From the NCBI GenBank assembly GCA_003527225.1, contig DPXQ01000044.1, positions 9,162 to 73,161 of the forward strand: a DNA stretch of 64,000 nt, in the 5' to 3' direction. Of this stretch, positions 8,756 through 18,862 are shown one piece after another. The stretch is from Rhizobium sp. (GTDB lineage: Bacteria; Pseudomonadota; Alphaproteobacteria; Rhizobiales; Rhizobiaceae). The translations under genes and the position numbers were made by a program. The stretch's first letter is position 1; every line of letters begins with the position of its first letter. The notes below the pieces were generated by a model, which was given only the letters and a program-made list of their open reading frames with translations, did no database searches and was not told the DNA's origin.

Positions 8756-9681
8756 GACGCCGGAACGGCGTCCAACTTCGTTTTTTGGTATTCATCGCAG
8801 GGCGAAGTGTCGACGATACGCACGATGGCCTCTCTCAAACACCCAGAACTGCATTTATTATCAAGTGCTTATAGGCGAATACGCAGATATAGATGGTTCG
8901 CGCATAGGTTTCAGCCGTCTCTTCCGTCCGAAATCTCAAGAACAGGCAGTCGTAACCGTAAGTGGTACTCTGATAGCAAATTTGTCAAAATGAAACAGTT
9001 GTCACATGAAGAGTTATAAATTTTCCACTGCGTCTGCAATGAAATTTTTTTGACGGATACGGGAAAAATGGAAATCCGAAATCGACCCTATCTACGGTCG
9101 TGTACCCTTCGGTTACTAGGGATAAAATCGTCGTTAACGTACACTTCTGGTTGCGGTCGTTGTTGTGGGCCCGATATGCGTGAAGTGGGATTCCGTCATG
9201 TGAATCGTGCAGCATGTTCGAAAATACCGAATCAGTAAAATTGCATAGACGAATCGAGGGATGCTGAAGTCGGCTTTAGTACGCGCTGTTGTAATTTCAG
9301 GTTTTATCGAGTCGCTCTAAATATAGAATATACTAAACAGCGATGGTGACGCTGGGTTGTGCCGGTCCGCCCAAAGACAGCTCCGAGACGGCGACTGCGG
9401 CGCTAGAATAACGCCGGCCCCGTTTGCCGGCGCCAGTCGCCGCGAGGGACAGGAAGCCCAGATACTATTAGCACCGGAATCGAAAGCAGGTTGGTGAATT
9501 CGGCGAACTGCTGGTTGCACGGTCGGACATGGAGGTCTCCAGACGAGGTTGCGTGAGTATCGCGTTTCGAATTCTGGAGACCTCTGTCTTTGCTGTCCGT
9601 CTTTTCCGAAAGATCAACAATCGGAGACTGATGGCATCAGGAAGGTAAACGATAGCTCCCGCCGCTGCTCGAGGCTTGCGG
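8756..9681. other. AT-richer gene-poor stretch
   Basis: No convincing gene is visible on either strand in about 0.9 kb. Base composition is clearly more AT-rich than the flanks, most of all around 8830-9340, and the short open frames lack ribosome sites and coding bias. The only structured feature is the inverted repeat at 9524-9599. This looks like a decayed or imported segment. Confidence 0.55.
9524..9599. repeat. Inverted repeat downstream of the methyltransferase gene
   Basis: GAGGTCTCCAGA (9532-9543) and TCTGGAGACCTC (9573-9584) form a perfect 12-bp inverted repeat with a 29-bp spacer. Outer CGGACA (9524-9529) and TGTCCG (9594-9599) extend the symmetry. It lies 83 bp beyond the 3' end of the minus-strand methyltransferase gene. 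It may be a transcript-end hairpin or the remnant of a small mobile palindrome; there is no T tract. Confidence 0.5.
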
Positions 9682-10776
9682 CTACGGGCGGGCCACGAAA
9701 TAGGCGTTGACGATATCGTGGGGCAGCCGGGCAATGTCGATGGTGGAGAAGCCGGCGTTCCGGAGCATGTCCTGCGCCATTTCCACACCCCACATTGTGC
9801 CTAGGCCGGCGCCTCCCTGGCCCAGCGATACTGGTGTGCAATGCATGGTCGACATCATGTAGAGAAATGGCGCCAATGGCACCTGCGCGTTGCGCTCGAG
9901 ATAGCTGGAACCGCCGACTTCCTGCATGAGAAGCGCGCCTCCGTCCGAAAGTGATCGCCGGATTGCCTTCAGGAGGCCCTGGGGATCCCTTTGATCGTGG
10001 ATGGCGTCGAAGGCAAAGACGAGATCGAAATGGCCGAGATCGTCCACTGCCGATAGATCCTTCTCGACGAATTTCAGGTTCGCCAATCCTTTTTCGGCGC
10101 GGGTCCTATCCGTTTGCCGGAAGGCATCGCCGCACAGGTCGTAGCCCGTGAAGCGGCTGTTCGGAAACGTCTCGGCCAATTTCAGCAGCGCGAGCCCTTG
10201 TCCACAGCCAATATCGGCAACGTCTATGCCCTTCTCGAGTTTGCCGATAGTGCCGGGGACAAGCGGCAGTATGTGGTCGATCAGAGGCTTGACCACAGTC
10301 GCCTGGCTCGATTCCGCCATTACTTCATGGAAGCGCCCATAGTGGTGGTAGTGGAGGCCCTTGCCATCTCGGAAACGCTGGATGATTTCATCTTCAACCT
10401 CGAAACTCACACCCAGGAACTGTGCGATCACCGCGATGTTCTTGAGCTTCGTTGAGCGGGTAAGAAAGGCGGCGTGCTCGGCGGGGAGCGTGAAGGTGGC
10501 GGACGTCGGATCATAGTCGACCACCCCGGATGTGGCCAGGACGGACAGCCATTCCCGCACGTATCGCTCGGAAAGTCCGGCGTTCTCCGCCAGGGTGGCA
10601 GCAGTTGTCGAGGGCGCTTCGGCCAGCGTGTCGAACAGACCTGTGCGGTGGCCGATGGAAGTCATCAGAACAAGAGCGGCACGATTCAGCGCGCCGATCA
10701 TGGTTCCCGCGAAGGCCTGCGCCTTGGCTTCGTCAAACATCGATGCCTGATCGGCGAGTGCCAGATTTGTGGTCAT
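9682..10776 (-). CDS. Class I SAM-dependent methyltransferase with N-terminal helical/wHTH domain
   Basis: 364 residues. The N-terminal about 130 residues form a winged-helix dimerisation region (TLAENAGLSERYVREWLSVLATSGVV split around the recognition helix), and the C-terminal part is a SAM-binding Rossmann domain with VADIGCGQG near residue 180. This layout is that of the Rv2258c/small-molecule O-methyltransferase-like family. The ATG at 10776 follows a good AGGAGAT ribosome site; the open frame extends to 10968 but would overlap the divergent regulator. The substrate is unknown. It is probably regulated by the GlxA-type protein encoded divergently. Confidence 0.85.
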   Translation of the reverse strand: MTTNLALADQASMFDEAKAQAFAGTMIGALNRAALVLMTSIGHRTGLFDTLAEAPSTTAATLAENAGLSERYVREWLSVLATSGVVDYDPTSATFTLPAEHAAFLTRSTKLKNIAVIAQFLGVSFEVEDEIIQRFRDGKGLHYHHYGRFHEVMAESSQATVVKPLIDHILPLVPGTIGKLEKGIDVADIGCGQGLALLKLAETFPNSRFTGYDLCGDAFRQTDRTRAEKGLANLKFVEKDLSAVDDLGHFDLVFAFDAIHDQRDPQGLLKAIRRSLSDGGALLMQEVGGSSYLERNAQVPLAPFLYMMSTMHCTPVSLGQGGAGLGTMWGVEMAQDMLRNAGFSTIDIARLPHDIVNAYFVARP

Positions 10777-10823
10777 ATTGATCTCCTTGGTTGAGAGAGC
10801 CGCGGTCCGGCTCGGACAAGGCG

Positions 10824-10854
10824 ATCTACCGCTCGCCCTTGGAGTCTGGTAGAT
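10824..10854. promoter_or_regulatory. Dyad in the divergent methyltransferase/GlxA promoter region
   Basis: ATCTACC (10824-10830) and GGTAGAT (10848-10854) are inverted with a 17-bp spacer in the middle of the 121-bp divergent region. A direct repeat GCGGTCCGG flanks it at 10802-10810 and 10870-10878. These are candidate sites for the AraC-type regulator. Confidence 0.4.
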
Positions 10855-10897
10855 TCGGTTCGGGCAAAAGCGGTCCGGAACAGACGGGGAGGATCCG

Positions 10898-11956
10898 GTG
10901 GAGCGGAAGCCTCTGGAGACAATTGTGGTAGGCCTTCCGGAGGCGAGCGCAACCGGCATGGCCATCATGATAGATGTGCTGTCCTCGGTCGGTCGCAGCT
11001 GGGAAATGTTGCACGGACTGGAGTCACGCCCACCCGCGTTTTGTGCGCGTCTTCTTTCCCTGGATGGCGAGCCGTTTCAATCCACGAACGGATTGATGAT
11101 GGTGCCGCATGGGCGCCTTGGGGATTGCATGTCGCCCGACATCGTTATCATTCCCGAAGTTCGTATCGGTCCCTCGCGCACCTATCCGGAGAGCTTCTTC
11201 AGGATCGCGGACTGGATCCGTACCATGCATGCCAACGGGGCATTGATCGCATCGGTCTGTTCTGGATCCCTGATTGTCGCCGAAAGCGGGCTCCTTGACG
11301 GGGAGGACGCCGCCACGCACTGGGCGGTGGCAGCCGGCATGGCAGAGCGATACCCCAGGGTCAGGGTTCGGAAGGAGCGCATCCTCGTTCCCGCAGGGCA
11401 GGGGCATCGCGTCGTCACGGCTGGCGGCGCTTCCTCCTGGCATGACCTTCTTCTCTATCTGATAGGGCGCTTCTGCGGATGGGAGGAGGCACGACGTATT
11501 GCCCGGGTTTTCCTGCTGCAGTGGCATGCGGAAGGTCAATTGCCATTTGCCTCGCTCACCATCGGTCGCCAGCATCAGGACCAGGTGGTGGCGGCTTCCC
11601 AGATCTGGGCGGCGGACAACTACAGGAATGCGAATCCCGTCAGCGAAATGGTGGCCCGAAGTGGCCTGACCGAAAGGAGCTTTCTTCGGCGCTTCCGATC
11701 CGCCACCGGTCAGTCGCCTCTTGAATATGTCCAGACACTGAGGATCGAGGAGGCAAAACAGATGCTCGAGACCTCAACTCTGTCCCTGGACGACATAGCA
11801 GCAGAGATCGGCTACATCGAGCCGGCAAGCTTCCGTCGTCTTTTCCGGAAGATGGTGGGTATGACGCCGTCCGACTATCGCCGGCGCCACGCTCCCCCTC
11901 CAGAAGTTTGGCAGCGCGCCATGCAAAAAGGGCGGCCCGAAGACCGCCCTTTCTGA
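10898..11956 (+). CDS. GlxA-family transcriptional regulator (DJ-1/PfpI plus AraC HTH)
   Basis: 352 residues. Residues about 10-190 form a DJ-1/PfpI-like domain with the nucleophile-elbow sequence SVCSGSLIVAESGLLDG near residue 125. Residues about 225-330 form an AraC-type double HTH ending in the signature ASFRRLFRKMVGMTPSDYRR. The start is a GTG at 10898 preceded by GGGGAGGA. Such proteins sense small molecules and control divergent genes; the methyltransferase at 9682 is the obvious candidate target. The last codons overlap the groESL terminator. Confidence 0.88.
   Translation: MERKPLETIVVGLPEASATGMAIMIDVLSSVGRSWEMLHGLESRPPAFCARLLSLDGEPFQSTNGLMMVPHGRLGDCMSPDIVIIPEVRIGPSRTYPESFFRIADWIRTMHANGALIASVCSGSLIVAESGLLDGEDAATHWAVAAGMAERYPRVRVRKERILVPAGQGHRVVTAGGASSWHDLLLYLIGRFCGWEEARRIARVFLLQWHAEGQLPFASLTIGRQHQDQVVAASQIWAADNYRNANPVSEMVARSGLTERSFLRRFRSATGQSPLEYVQTLRIEEAKQMLETSTLSLDDIAAEIGYIEPASFRRLFRKMVGMTPSDYRRRHAPPPEVWQRAMQKGRPEDRPF
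11927..11952 (-). terminator. groESL intrinsic terminator, inside the 3' end of the GlxA gene
   Basis: On the minus strand AAAGGGCGG pairs with CCGCCCTTT (9 bp, 8-nt loop) and runs into TTTTT, a good Rho-independent terminator 40 bp after groL. The same DNA encodes the last residues of the convergent regulator. Confidence 0.8.
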
Positions 11957-11991
11957 AATGAACCGGATGGCTCAGATGCGAGACATCAGTC

Positions 11992-13650
<1,659 letters not shown>

Positions 13651-13698
13651 TCAGCCCATTGGTGAATTGTTGATTTTGGGGATGAGCGTTCCGGCTGA

Positions 13699-13995
13699 TC
13701 AGCCGATGATGCCCATGATGTCGGCTTCCTTCATGATCAGAAGGTCGACGCCGTCGAGCTTGACTTCAGTGCCCGACCACTTGCCGAACAGCACGCGGTC
13801 GCCAACCTTGACGTCGAGCGCCACGACCTTGCCGTGGTCGTCACGGGCGCCGGGGCCGACGGCGATGACTTCGCCTTCAGCGGGCTTTTCCTTGGCGGTA
13901 TCGGGAATGATGATCCCACCCTTGGTCTTTTCTTCGGATTCAACGCGACGTACGACGACGCGGTCGTGAAGCGGACGGAATTTGGTGCTTGCCAT
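13699..13995 (-). CDS. groS: Co-chaperonin GroES, 10 kDa
   Basis: 98 residues, the normal GroES length, starting [19 protein letters not shown]. The mobile-loop region ([12 protein letters not shown]) that contacts GroEL is intact. It caps the GroEL chamber. It is the first gene of the groESL operon, with the CIRCE operator 59-85 bp upstream. Confidence 0.98.
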   Translation of the reverse strand: MASTKFRPLHDRVVVRRVESEEKTKGGIIIPDTAKEKPAEGEVIAVGPGARDDHGKVVALDVKVGDRVLFGKWSGTEVKLDGVDLLIMKEADIMGIIG

Positions 13996-14053
13996 TGTCT
14001 AATCCCTCGATCAAATGACATTCGCGGATCGCAACGGATCCGCATCGAAACGG

Positions 14054-14080
14054 TTAGCACTCCCTTTGGGTGAGTGCTAG
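14054..14080. promoter_or_regulatory. CIRCE element (HrcA operator) for groESL
   Basis: TTAGCACTC-N9-GAGTGCTAG matches the CIRCE consensus with one end mismatch. It lies in the 5' leader of groS, just downstream of the predicted transcription start. Confidence 0.95.
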
Positions 14081-14089
14081 CGAGGCTGG

Positions 14090-14117
14090 AGATAAGCACG
14101 CCCGCCGAATGAGTCAA
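14090..14117 (-). promoter_or_regulatory. groESL promoter
   Basis: On the minus strand TTGACT (14117-14112) and TTATCT (14095-14090) are separated by 16 bp. Transcription would begin a few bases before the CIRCE element. Confidence 0.65.
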
Positions 14118-14164
14118 GCGCGCGCAGTCGAAAATTGTCCACGCAACATCATTATCACGGGCAC

Positions 14165-15550
14165 ATGACAGACCTTGTGACAGCCGAAAAAGAACAGGAA
14201 ATTGCCGCCGCGCCTTCTTTTGCCGAAGTTGTCAAAGCTTTTTCCCAGATTGGCCTCCTGAGCTTCGGCGGACCGGCCGCGCAGATAGGGCTCATGCACC
14301 GGATCGCGGTCGATGAGAAACGCTGGATCTCGGAAGATCGGTTTCTCCATGCGTTGAACTATTGCATGCTGTTGCCGGGACCGGAGGCGCAGCAGCTGGC
14401 AACCTATATCGGGTGGCTGCTTCATGGCGTGCGCGGCGGTATCGTGGCTGGCCTGCTTTTCGTTCTGCCGGGGCTTGCCGTCATCACTGGCCTGTCGGCC
14501 GCCTATGCGCTCTACCAGGATACCGGTTGGGTGGCCGGCCTGTTCTTCGGGCTCAAGGCGGCGGTGCTTTCGATCGTCATCGAGGCGGTCGTCCGTATCG
14601 GCAGGCGGGCGCTCAAGAGCCGTTTTCATCGCGCAATAGCGGCTCTGGCCTTTCTCTCGCTTTTCGTTCTGTCCCTGCCCTTTCCCATTGTGGTGCTGGC
14701 CGCCGGAGCGGCGGGGCTGGTGGTGGCCCGTGCAGCGCCGGCCATACCCGTCTCCCGGGATGCGGCGCAAGCGGAGGCCGGAGGGCGGCGGGTTTCGCTG
14801 GTCCGCTCTCTGATGGTTCTCGTTTTCTGGCTCATGGTCTGGCAGGCACCGCTGGCGGTGCTCTATATGCTGGGCGACCCGGCGGGTCTGACGGCGGTCT
14901 TCTCGTTCTTCTCGAAAATGGCTCTTGTCACCTTTGGCGGCGCCTATGCCGTACTCGCATATGTCGCGCAGGTCGCCGTCGAGCATTATCAATGGCTGCG
15001 GCCGGGCGAAATGCTGGATGGACTGGCGCTGGCCGAGACGACGCCGGGCCCGCTCGTCCTCGTGCTCTCATTCGTCGGCTTTCTTGCGGCCTTTCGCGAG
15101 ACAGGCGGCCTCGATCCGCTCCTGTCAGGCGTGATCGGCGCACTCATCACCGCCTGGGCGACCTTCGTTCCGAGCTTCATCTGGATCTTCGCCGGCGCAC
15201 CCTATATCGAAAGGCTCTACGGCAACCGTCTGATGACGGGTGCGCTTTCGGCGATCACCGCCGCCGTCGTCGGCGTCATCCTCAATCTGGCCGTCTGGTT
15301 CGCGCTCCATGTGCTATTCACCAAGGTCGACCGCCTCGTTCTGTGGCAGGGCTTTGGAGCGAAGGGAAATGTGGAAGGTGCCGGTTTCCTTCCCATCTTC
15401 ATCAGCGTTCCCGATCCGGTGACCCTCGATGTCGCCGCTCTTGGCATATCGCTGCTTGCCGCGTTCCTGGTGTTCCATTTCCGGCAGGGGATTGGACGCA
15501 CGCTGCTGGTCTGCGCCGCCGCCGGTTTTGTCTTGCGTGCTCTGGTATGA
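14165..15550 (+). CDS. chrA: Chromate transporter ChrA
   Basis: 461 residues, a two-domain CHR-family inner-membrane protein that exports chromate. The first CHR domain has the motifs SFGGPAAQIGLMH near residue 28 and LPGPEAQQLATYIG near 75. The second repeats them as FGGAYAVLAYVAQ near 260 and TTPGPLVLVLSFVGF near 290. The start at ATG 14165 is preferred to a TTG at 14135. It is divergent from groS. No chrB regulator is adjacent, so constitutive or stress-linked expression is possible. Confidence 0.92.
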   Translation: MTDLVTAEKEQEIAAAPSFAEVVKAFSQIGLLSFGGPAAQIGLMHRIAVDEKRWISEDRFLHALNYCMLLPGPEAQQLATYIGWLLHGVRGGIVAGLLFVLPGLAVITGLSAAYALYQDTGWVAGLFFGLKAAVLSIVIEAVVRIGRRALKSRFHRAIAALAFLSLFVLSLPFPIVVLAAGAAGLVVARAAPAIPVSRDAAQAEAGGRRVSLVRSLMVLVFWLMVWQAPLAVLYMLGDPAGLTAVFSFFSKMALVTFGGAYAVLAYVAQVAVEHYQWLRPGEMLDGLALAETTPGPLVLVLSFVGFLAAFRETGGLDPLLSGVIGALITAWATFVPSFIWIFAGAPYIERLYGNRLMTGALSAITAAVVGVILNLAVWFALHVLFTKVDRLVLWQGFGAKGNVEGAGFLPIFISVPDPVTLDVAALGISLLAAFLVFHFRQGIGRTLLVCAAAGFVLRALV

Positions 15551-15658
15551 ACTTTCACGCCCCGCGCTTCATATTTGCCGATCGGCAGCAAATCCCCTTG
15601 CCTTGCTGGCTTTCCTTTGCGATGTGAGCCGGGAACATTTTGAAGTCAGGAACAGTGA

Positions 15659-16510
15659 ATGGCCGAGCGCATCTCCAATCTTAGTGATGTCAGCAACCTG
15701 TACGACGTGATCCTCTGTGATGTCTGGGGCGTGCTGCATAACGGCGTCGATGCCTTTCCCGCTGCTTCCGAGGCGCTGACGGCGGCGCGCGCGGCCGGTG
15801 TGACGGTCGTGCTGATCACCAATTCGCCGCGCCGCGCGCAGGATGTTATCAGCCAGCTCAGGATAATCGGCGCCGCCGATACCGCCTATGACCGCATCGT
15901 GACTTCGGGTGACGTCACCCGCACGCTGATCGCGGCCGGCCCGAAGAAGATCTTTTTCCTTGGTCCCGATCGCGACCTGAACTTGCTCGACGGCCTCGAT
16001 GTGACAGCGGTTTCGCCCGCCGAGGCCGATGCAATCGTCTGCACCGGCTTCTTCGACGACGAAACGGAAACGCCGGAAGACTACCATGATATCCTGGTTG
16101 CCCTTGCCGCCCGCAAGGTGCCGTTGATCTGCGCCAATCCGGACCTGATCGTCGAGCGCGGCCATCGCATGATCCCCTGCGCCGGCGCGGTCGCCGCTTA
16201 TTACGAGCAGTTCGGCGGCGAGACCCGCATTGCCGGCAAGCCCCATCATCCGATCTATGAGGCAGCGCTCGCCGCCGCCCGGGATCATCGTGGCACCGAG
16301 ATCGATCCGGGCCGCGTACTTGCCATCGGCGACGGCATGCCGACGGACGTGCGCGGCGCGCTTGATGCCGGTCTTGACCTTCTTTATGTCAGCGGCGGCA
16401 TCCATGCCGGCGAATACACTGTCAACGGCAAGACAGACGAGGCGATCCTCAATGCCTATCTGAAGCGCGAGAACGTGGCCCCGAGATGGTGGATGCAAAG
16501 ACTGGCGTGA
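15659..16510 (+). CDS. TIGR01459-type HAD-IIA hydrolase (NagD-like)
   Basis: 283 residues of the HAD-IIA subfamily. Motif I appears as ILCDVWGVLHNG near residue 20 (Asp-x-Trp-Gly), motif II as VVLITNSPRR near 55, and the C-terminal motif AIGDGMPTDVRGA near 220. The substrate is unknown in this family. It sits 13 bp upstream of ribF on the same strand; this pairing is recurrent in alphaproteobacteria and suggests a flavin- or nucleotide-related phosphatase, but that is inference. Confidence 0.87.
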   Translation: MAERISNLSDVSNLYDVILCDVWGVLHNGVDAFPAASEALTAARAAGVTVVLITNSPRRAQDVISQLRIIGAADTAYDRIVTSGDVTRTLIAAGPKKIFFLGPDRDLNLLDGLDVTAVSPAEADAIVCTGFFDDETETPEDYHDILVALAARKVPLICANPDLIVERGHRMIPCAGAVAAYYEQFGGETRIAGKPHHPIYEAALAAARDHRGTEIDPGRVLAIGDGMPTDVRGALDAGLDLLYVSGGIHAGEYTVNGKTDEAILNAYLKRENVAPRWWMQRLA

Positions 16511-16523
16511 GGCGGGTGTAGGG

Positions 16524-17504
16524 ATGACGGTTTTCCATCGCAACGAGAAAAAGAATCCGCTGCCCGAAAATCTCAAGGGCGGCGTCATCGCCATCGGCAA
16601 TTTCGACGGCGTTCATCGGGGCCACCAGACGGTGCTGTCGCGGGCGCTGGAACTTTCCGAAGCACGTGGCATCCCTGCGCTCGTGCTGACCTTCGAGCCG
16701 CATCCGCGCACCGTCTTCAATCCGGACAAGCCCGTCTTCCGCCTGACGCCCGCTCCCATGCGTGCCCGCATCCTCGAGGCCATGGGCTTCCATTCGGTGA
16801 TCGAATACCCATTCGATCGCGACTTCTCCCAGCGCTCCGCCGACGAGTTCATTCACTCCATCCTGATCGACTGGCTGGGGGCGAGCGAGGTCGTCACCGG
16901 TTTCGATTTTCACTTCGGCAAGGGCAGGGAAGGGGGGCCGGCTTTCCTGATGGACGCCGGACGCAAGAACGGTTTCGGCGTTACGCTTGTCGACGCATTC
17001 CGTGACGAAGGCGCGGCGGTCGTCTCGTCCAGCCGCATTCGCGGTCTTCTGGCCGAAGGCGACGTAGCGGAAGCAGCTGGCCTTCTTGGCTATCGCTTTA
17101 CCGTTGAGGCCGAGGTCATCCGGGGCCAGCAGCTTGGCCGCACGCTGGGTTATCCGACGGCAAACATGGCGCTGTCGCCGGAAGCGGAGCTGAAACCCGG
17201 CATCTATGCCGTCCGGCTTCGCCGCGCCGACGGTACTCTTCATGATGGCGTCGCAAGTTTCGGCTACCGGCCGACCGTCACCGAAAATGGTGCGGCGCTG
17301 CTCGAAACCTATGTGTTCGACTTCTCCGGCGATCTCTACGGCGAAACCTGCTCCGTCTCCTTCTTCGGCCATCTGCGTGATGAGCTGAAATTTGCAGGCC
17401 TTGAACCACTCGTCGCTCAGATCAGACGCGACGAGGAGGAAGCCCGGGCGCTGCTGGCGGGCGTGAAGCCGCTCGACGAACTGGACGCGAAGATCGCGTT
17501 CTGA
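16524..17504 (+). CDS. ribF: Bifunctional riboflavin kinase / FAD synthetase
   Basis: 326 residues. The N-terminal FAD synthetase domain has the nucleotidyl-transferase motif GNFDGVHRGHQ near residue 25 and SSSRIRGLL near 168. The C-terminal kinase domain has LGYPTANM near 210 and a terminal helix (DEEEARALL). It makes FMN and then FAD. It is probably cotranscribed with the HAD gene before it. The ATG at 16524 follows the sequence AGGCGGG. Confidence 0.95.
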   Translation: MTVFHRNEKKNPLPENLKGGVIAIGNFDGVHRGHQTVLSRALELSEARGIPALVLTFEPHPRTVFNPDKPVFRLTPAPMRARILEAMGFHSVIEYPFDRDFSQRSADEFIHSILIDWLGASEVVTGFDFHFGKGREGGPAFLMDAGRKNGFGVTLVDAFRDEGAAVVSSSRIRGLLAEGDVAEAAGLLGYRFTVEAEVIRGQQLGRTLGYPTANMALSPEAELKPGIYAVRLRRADGTLHDGVASFGYRPTVTENGAALLETYVFDFSGDLYGETCSVSFFGHLRDELKFAGLEPLVAQIRRDEEEARALLAGVKPLDELDAKIAF

Positions 17505-17703
17505 TCCGCGCTGTACGTCCGGGCTCCTTTTCGACCGCCCCACGATTCGCGCCTTTCCGCTCTTTCCGCGCCCGAGCCTGCTCGCCCGATGCGATACCGT
17601 TTTGCAGTTTCGCGAAATTGCGAAAAAGCATTTCCCATCCGGCCTCTGAAATATAAGGAAATGCCTATGTTTCCCGTTTTTATTCTGTAGAGTGCGGTTA
17701 GTT

Positions 17704-17728
17704 GTCGCGCCCTGGGATTGGGCACGAC
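17704..17728 (+). other. Stem-loop in the leader of the YeeE/YedE pair
   Basis: GTCGCGCCC and GGGCACGAC can pair (one mismatch) around a 7-nt loop, 28 bp before the start codon. Further upstream TTTCGC/GCGAAA (17608-17625) is a small dyad. Regulatory meaning is unproven. Confidence 0.3.
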
Positions 17729-17756
17729 CCGATGGAACGCTTTCAGGAGGATGAGA

Positions 17757-18173
17757 ATGACCGAGTTCACTCCGTTACTGTCTTTTGCCGGCGGCCTTTT
17801 GATCGGGCTTGCAGCCGTCCTGCTGATGGTGTCCTGGGGGCGCATTGCCGGCATGTCGGCCATCGTCATCGGCGTATTCCCGCCTGTGGCCACCGACTGG
17901 GCCTGGCGGGCGGCATTTCTCGTCGGCGCCATCGGAGCGCCTGCTCTGCTCCAGCTGTCCGGTTACAGTGCCCCCTTTTCCGTGCCGCTGTCGTTGGCCG
18001 CCCTGATCGTCGGCGGTCTTGTGACCGGTCTTGGGGTGACCTTCGGGTCGGGCTGCACCTCGGGCCACGGTGTTTGCGGCATGTCGCGGCTTTCGCCTCG
18101 TTCGTTTGCTGCGACTGCGTGTTTCATGGCTGGTGCTTTCGCCACAGTCTTCCTCATTCGGCACGTTTTCTGA
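17757..18173 (+). CDS. YeeE/YedE-family half-transporter, first subunit
   Basis: 138 residues with four membrane segments and the family signature VTFGSGCTSGHGVCGMSRLS, containing the conserved Gly-Cys-Thr-x-Gly-His. YeeE/YedE proteins import thiosulfate-type sulfur compounds. Here the usual two repeats are split into two genes, as in PmpA/PmpB-like pairs. The ATG at 17757 follows CAGGAGGATGAGA. No ArsR-type repressor or persulfide dioxygenase gene is adjacent. Confidence 0.88.
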   Translation: MTEFTPLLSFAGGLLIGLAAVLLMVSWGRIAGMSAIVIGVFPPVATDWAWRAAFLVGAIGAPALLQLSGYSAPFSVPLSLAALIVGGLVTGLGVTFGSGCTSGHGVCGMSRLSPRSFAATACFMAGAFATVFLIRHVF

Positions 18174-18186
18174 AGGGTTCTCTCCA

Positions 18187-18630
18187 ATGAAATATGCAGC
18201 TGTACTGGTCATTGGCGCCATTTTCGGCATCGGCATCGTGCTTTCCGGCATGGCAGATCCCGCGAAGGTAATGAATTTCTTCGATATTGCGGGCACCTGG
18301 GATCCGAGCCTCGCCTTTGTCATGGCCGGCGCCCTGCTGGTGACGGCCCCGGGCTATGTGCTGATCCAGCGCAAGCGAGACAAGCCGGTTTTCGACAGGA
18401 TCTTCCATATCCCGGCCAAGGGCCGGATCGACGCGCGCCTCATCTCCGGCTCGGCCCTGTTCGGCGTAGGCTGGGGTATCGCCGGCTTCTGCCCCGGCGG
18501 TGCGATCCCGGCACTCGGTCTCGGCCATAACGAAACCTATTTCTTCCTTGCCGCGATGGTGTCCGGCATGCTTGTTGCCCGGCAGGTCCTGCGCATGGAT
18601 GTATTCACGCTCGCCAAAGGGTCAGCGTGA
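18187..18630 (+). CDS. YeeE/YedE-family half-transporter, second subunit (DUF6691-like)
   Basis: 147 residues with four membrane segments and the second-half signature GWGIAGFCPGGAIPALG. It begins 13 bp after the first half with a ribosome site in TTCTCTCC-poor sequence, so coupling to the upstream gene is likely. Together with the previous gene it would form the full sulfur-compound channel in the inner membrane. The open frame extends upstream to 18070 but overlaps the first gene, so the ATG at 18187 is used. Confidence 0.87.
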   Translation: MKYAAVLVIGAIFGIGIVLSGMADPAKVMNFFDIAGTWDPSLAFVMAGALLVTAPGYVLIQRKRDKPVFDRIFHIPAKGRIDARLISGSALFGVGWGIAGFCPGGAIPALGLGHNETYFFLAAMVSGMLVARQVLRMDVFTLAKGSA

Positions 18631-18862
18631 TCATTTACGGCGCCAGGCCCCTTCCTTTTCTCGGCAAAAGCGCTTAAAGACCGCCACCATGACCATGGTT
18701 CGGCTGACCATATCCCTTCGAATTATTGGCCCGGCCTTCCGCGCGCTTTGAAAGCTGCCGGAGGGTCCGGGTTTTCAGCGCTTGGAACGAGCGCTTTCCG
18801 TCACCGGTAAATTTCAGACAATGGCGCTACCCCTTGCGGGCGCCCCTCTCGATGGCAAGATC

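Noticed and set aside
8985..9215. A 76-codon minus-strand frame in the AT-rich stretch
   Set aside because: There is no ribosome site, coding bias or recognisable domain.
14135..14164. Upstream TTG start for chrA
   Set aside because: The extra residues are His-rich and unlike the family; ATG 14165 gives a normal ChrA N-terminus.
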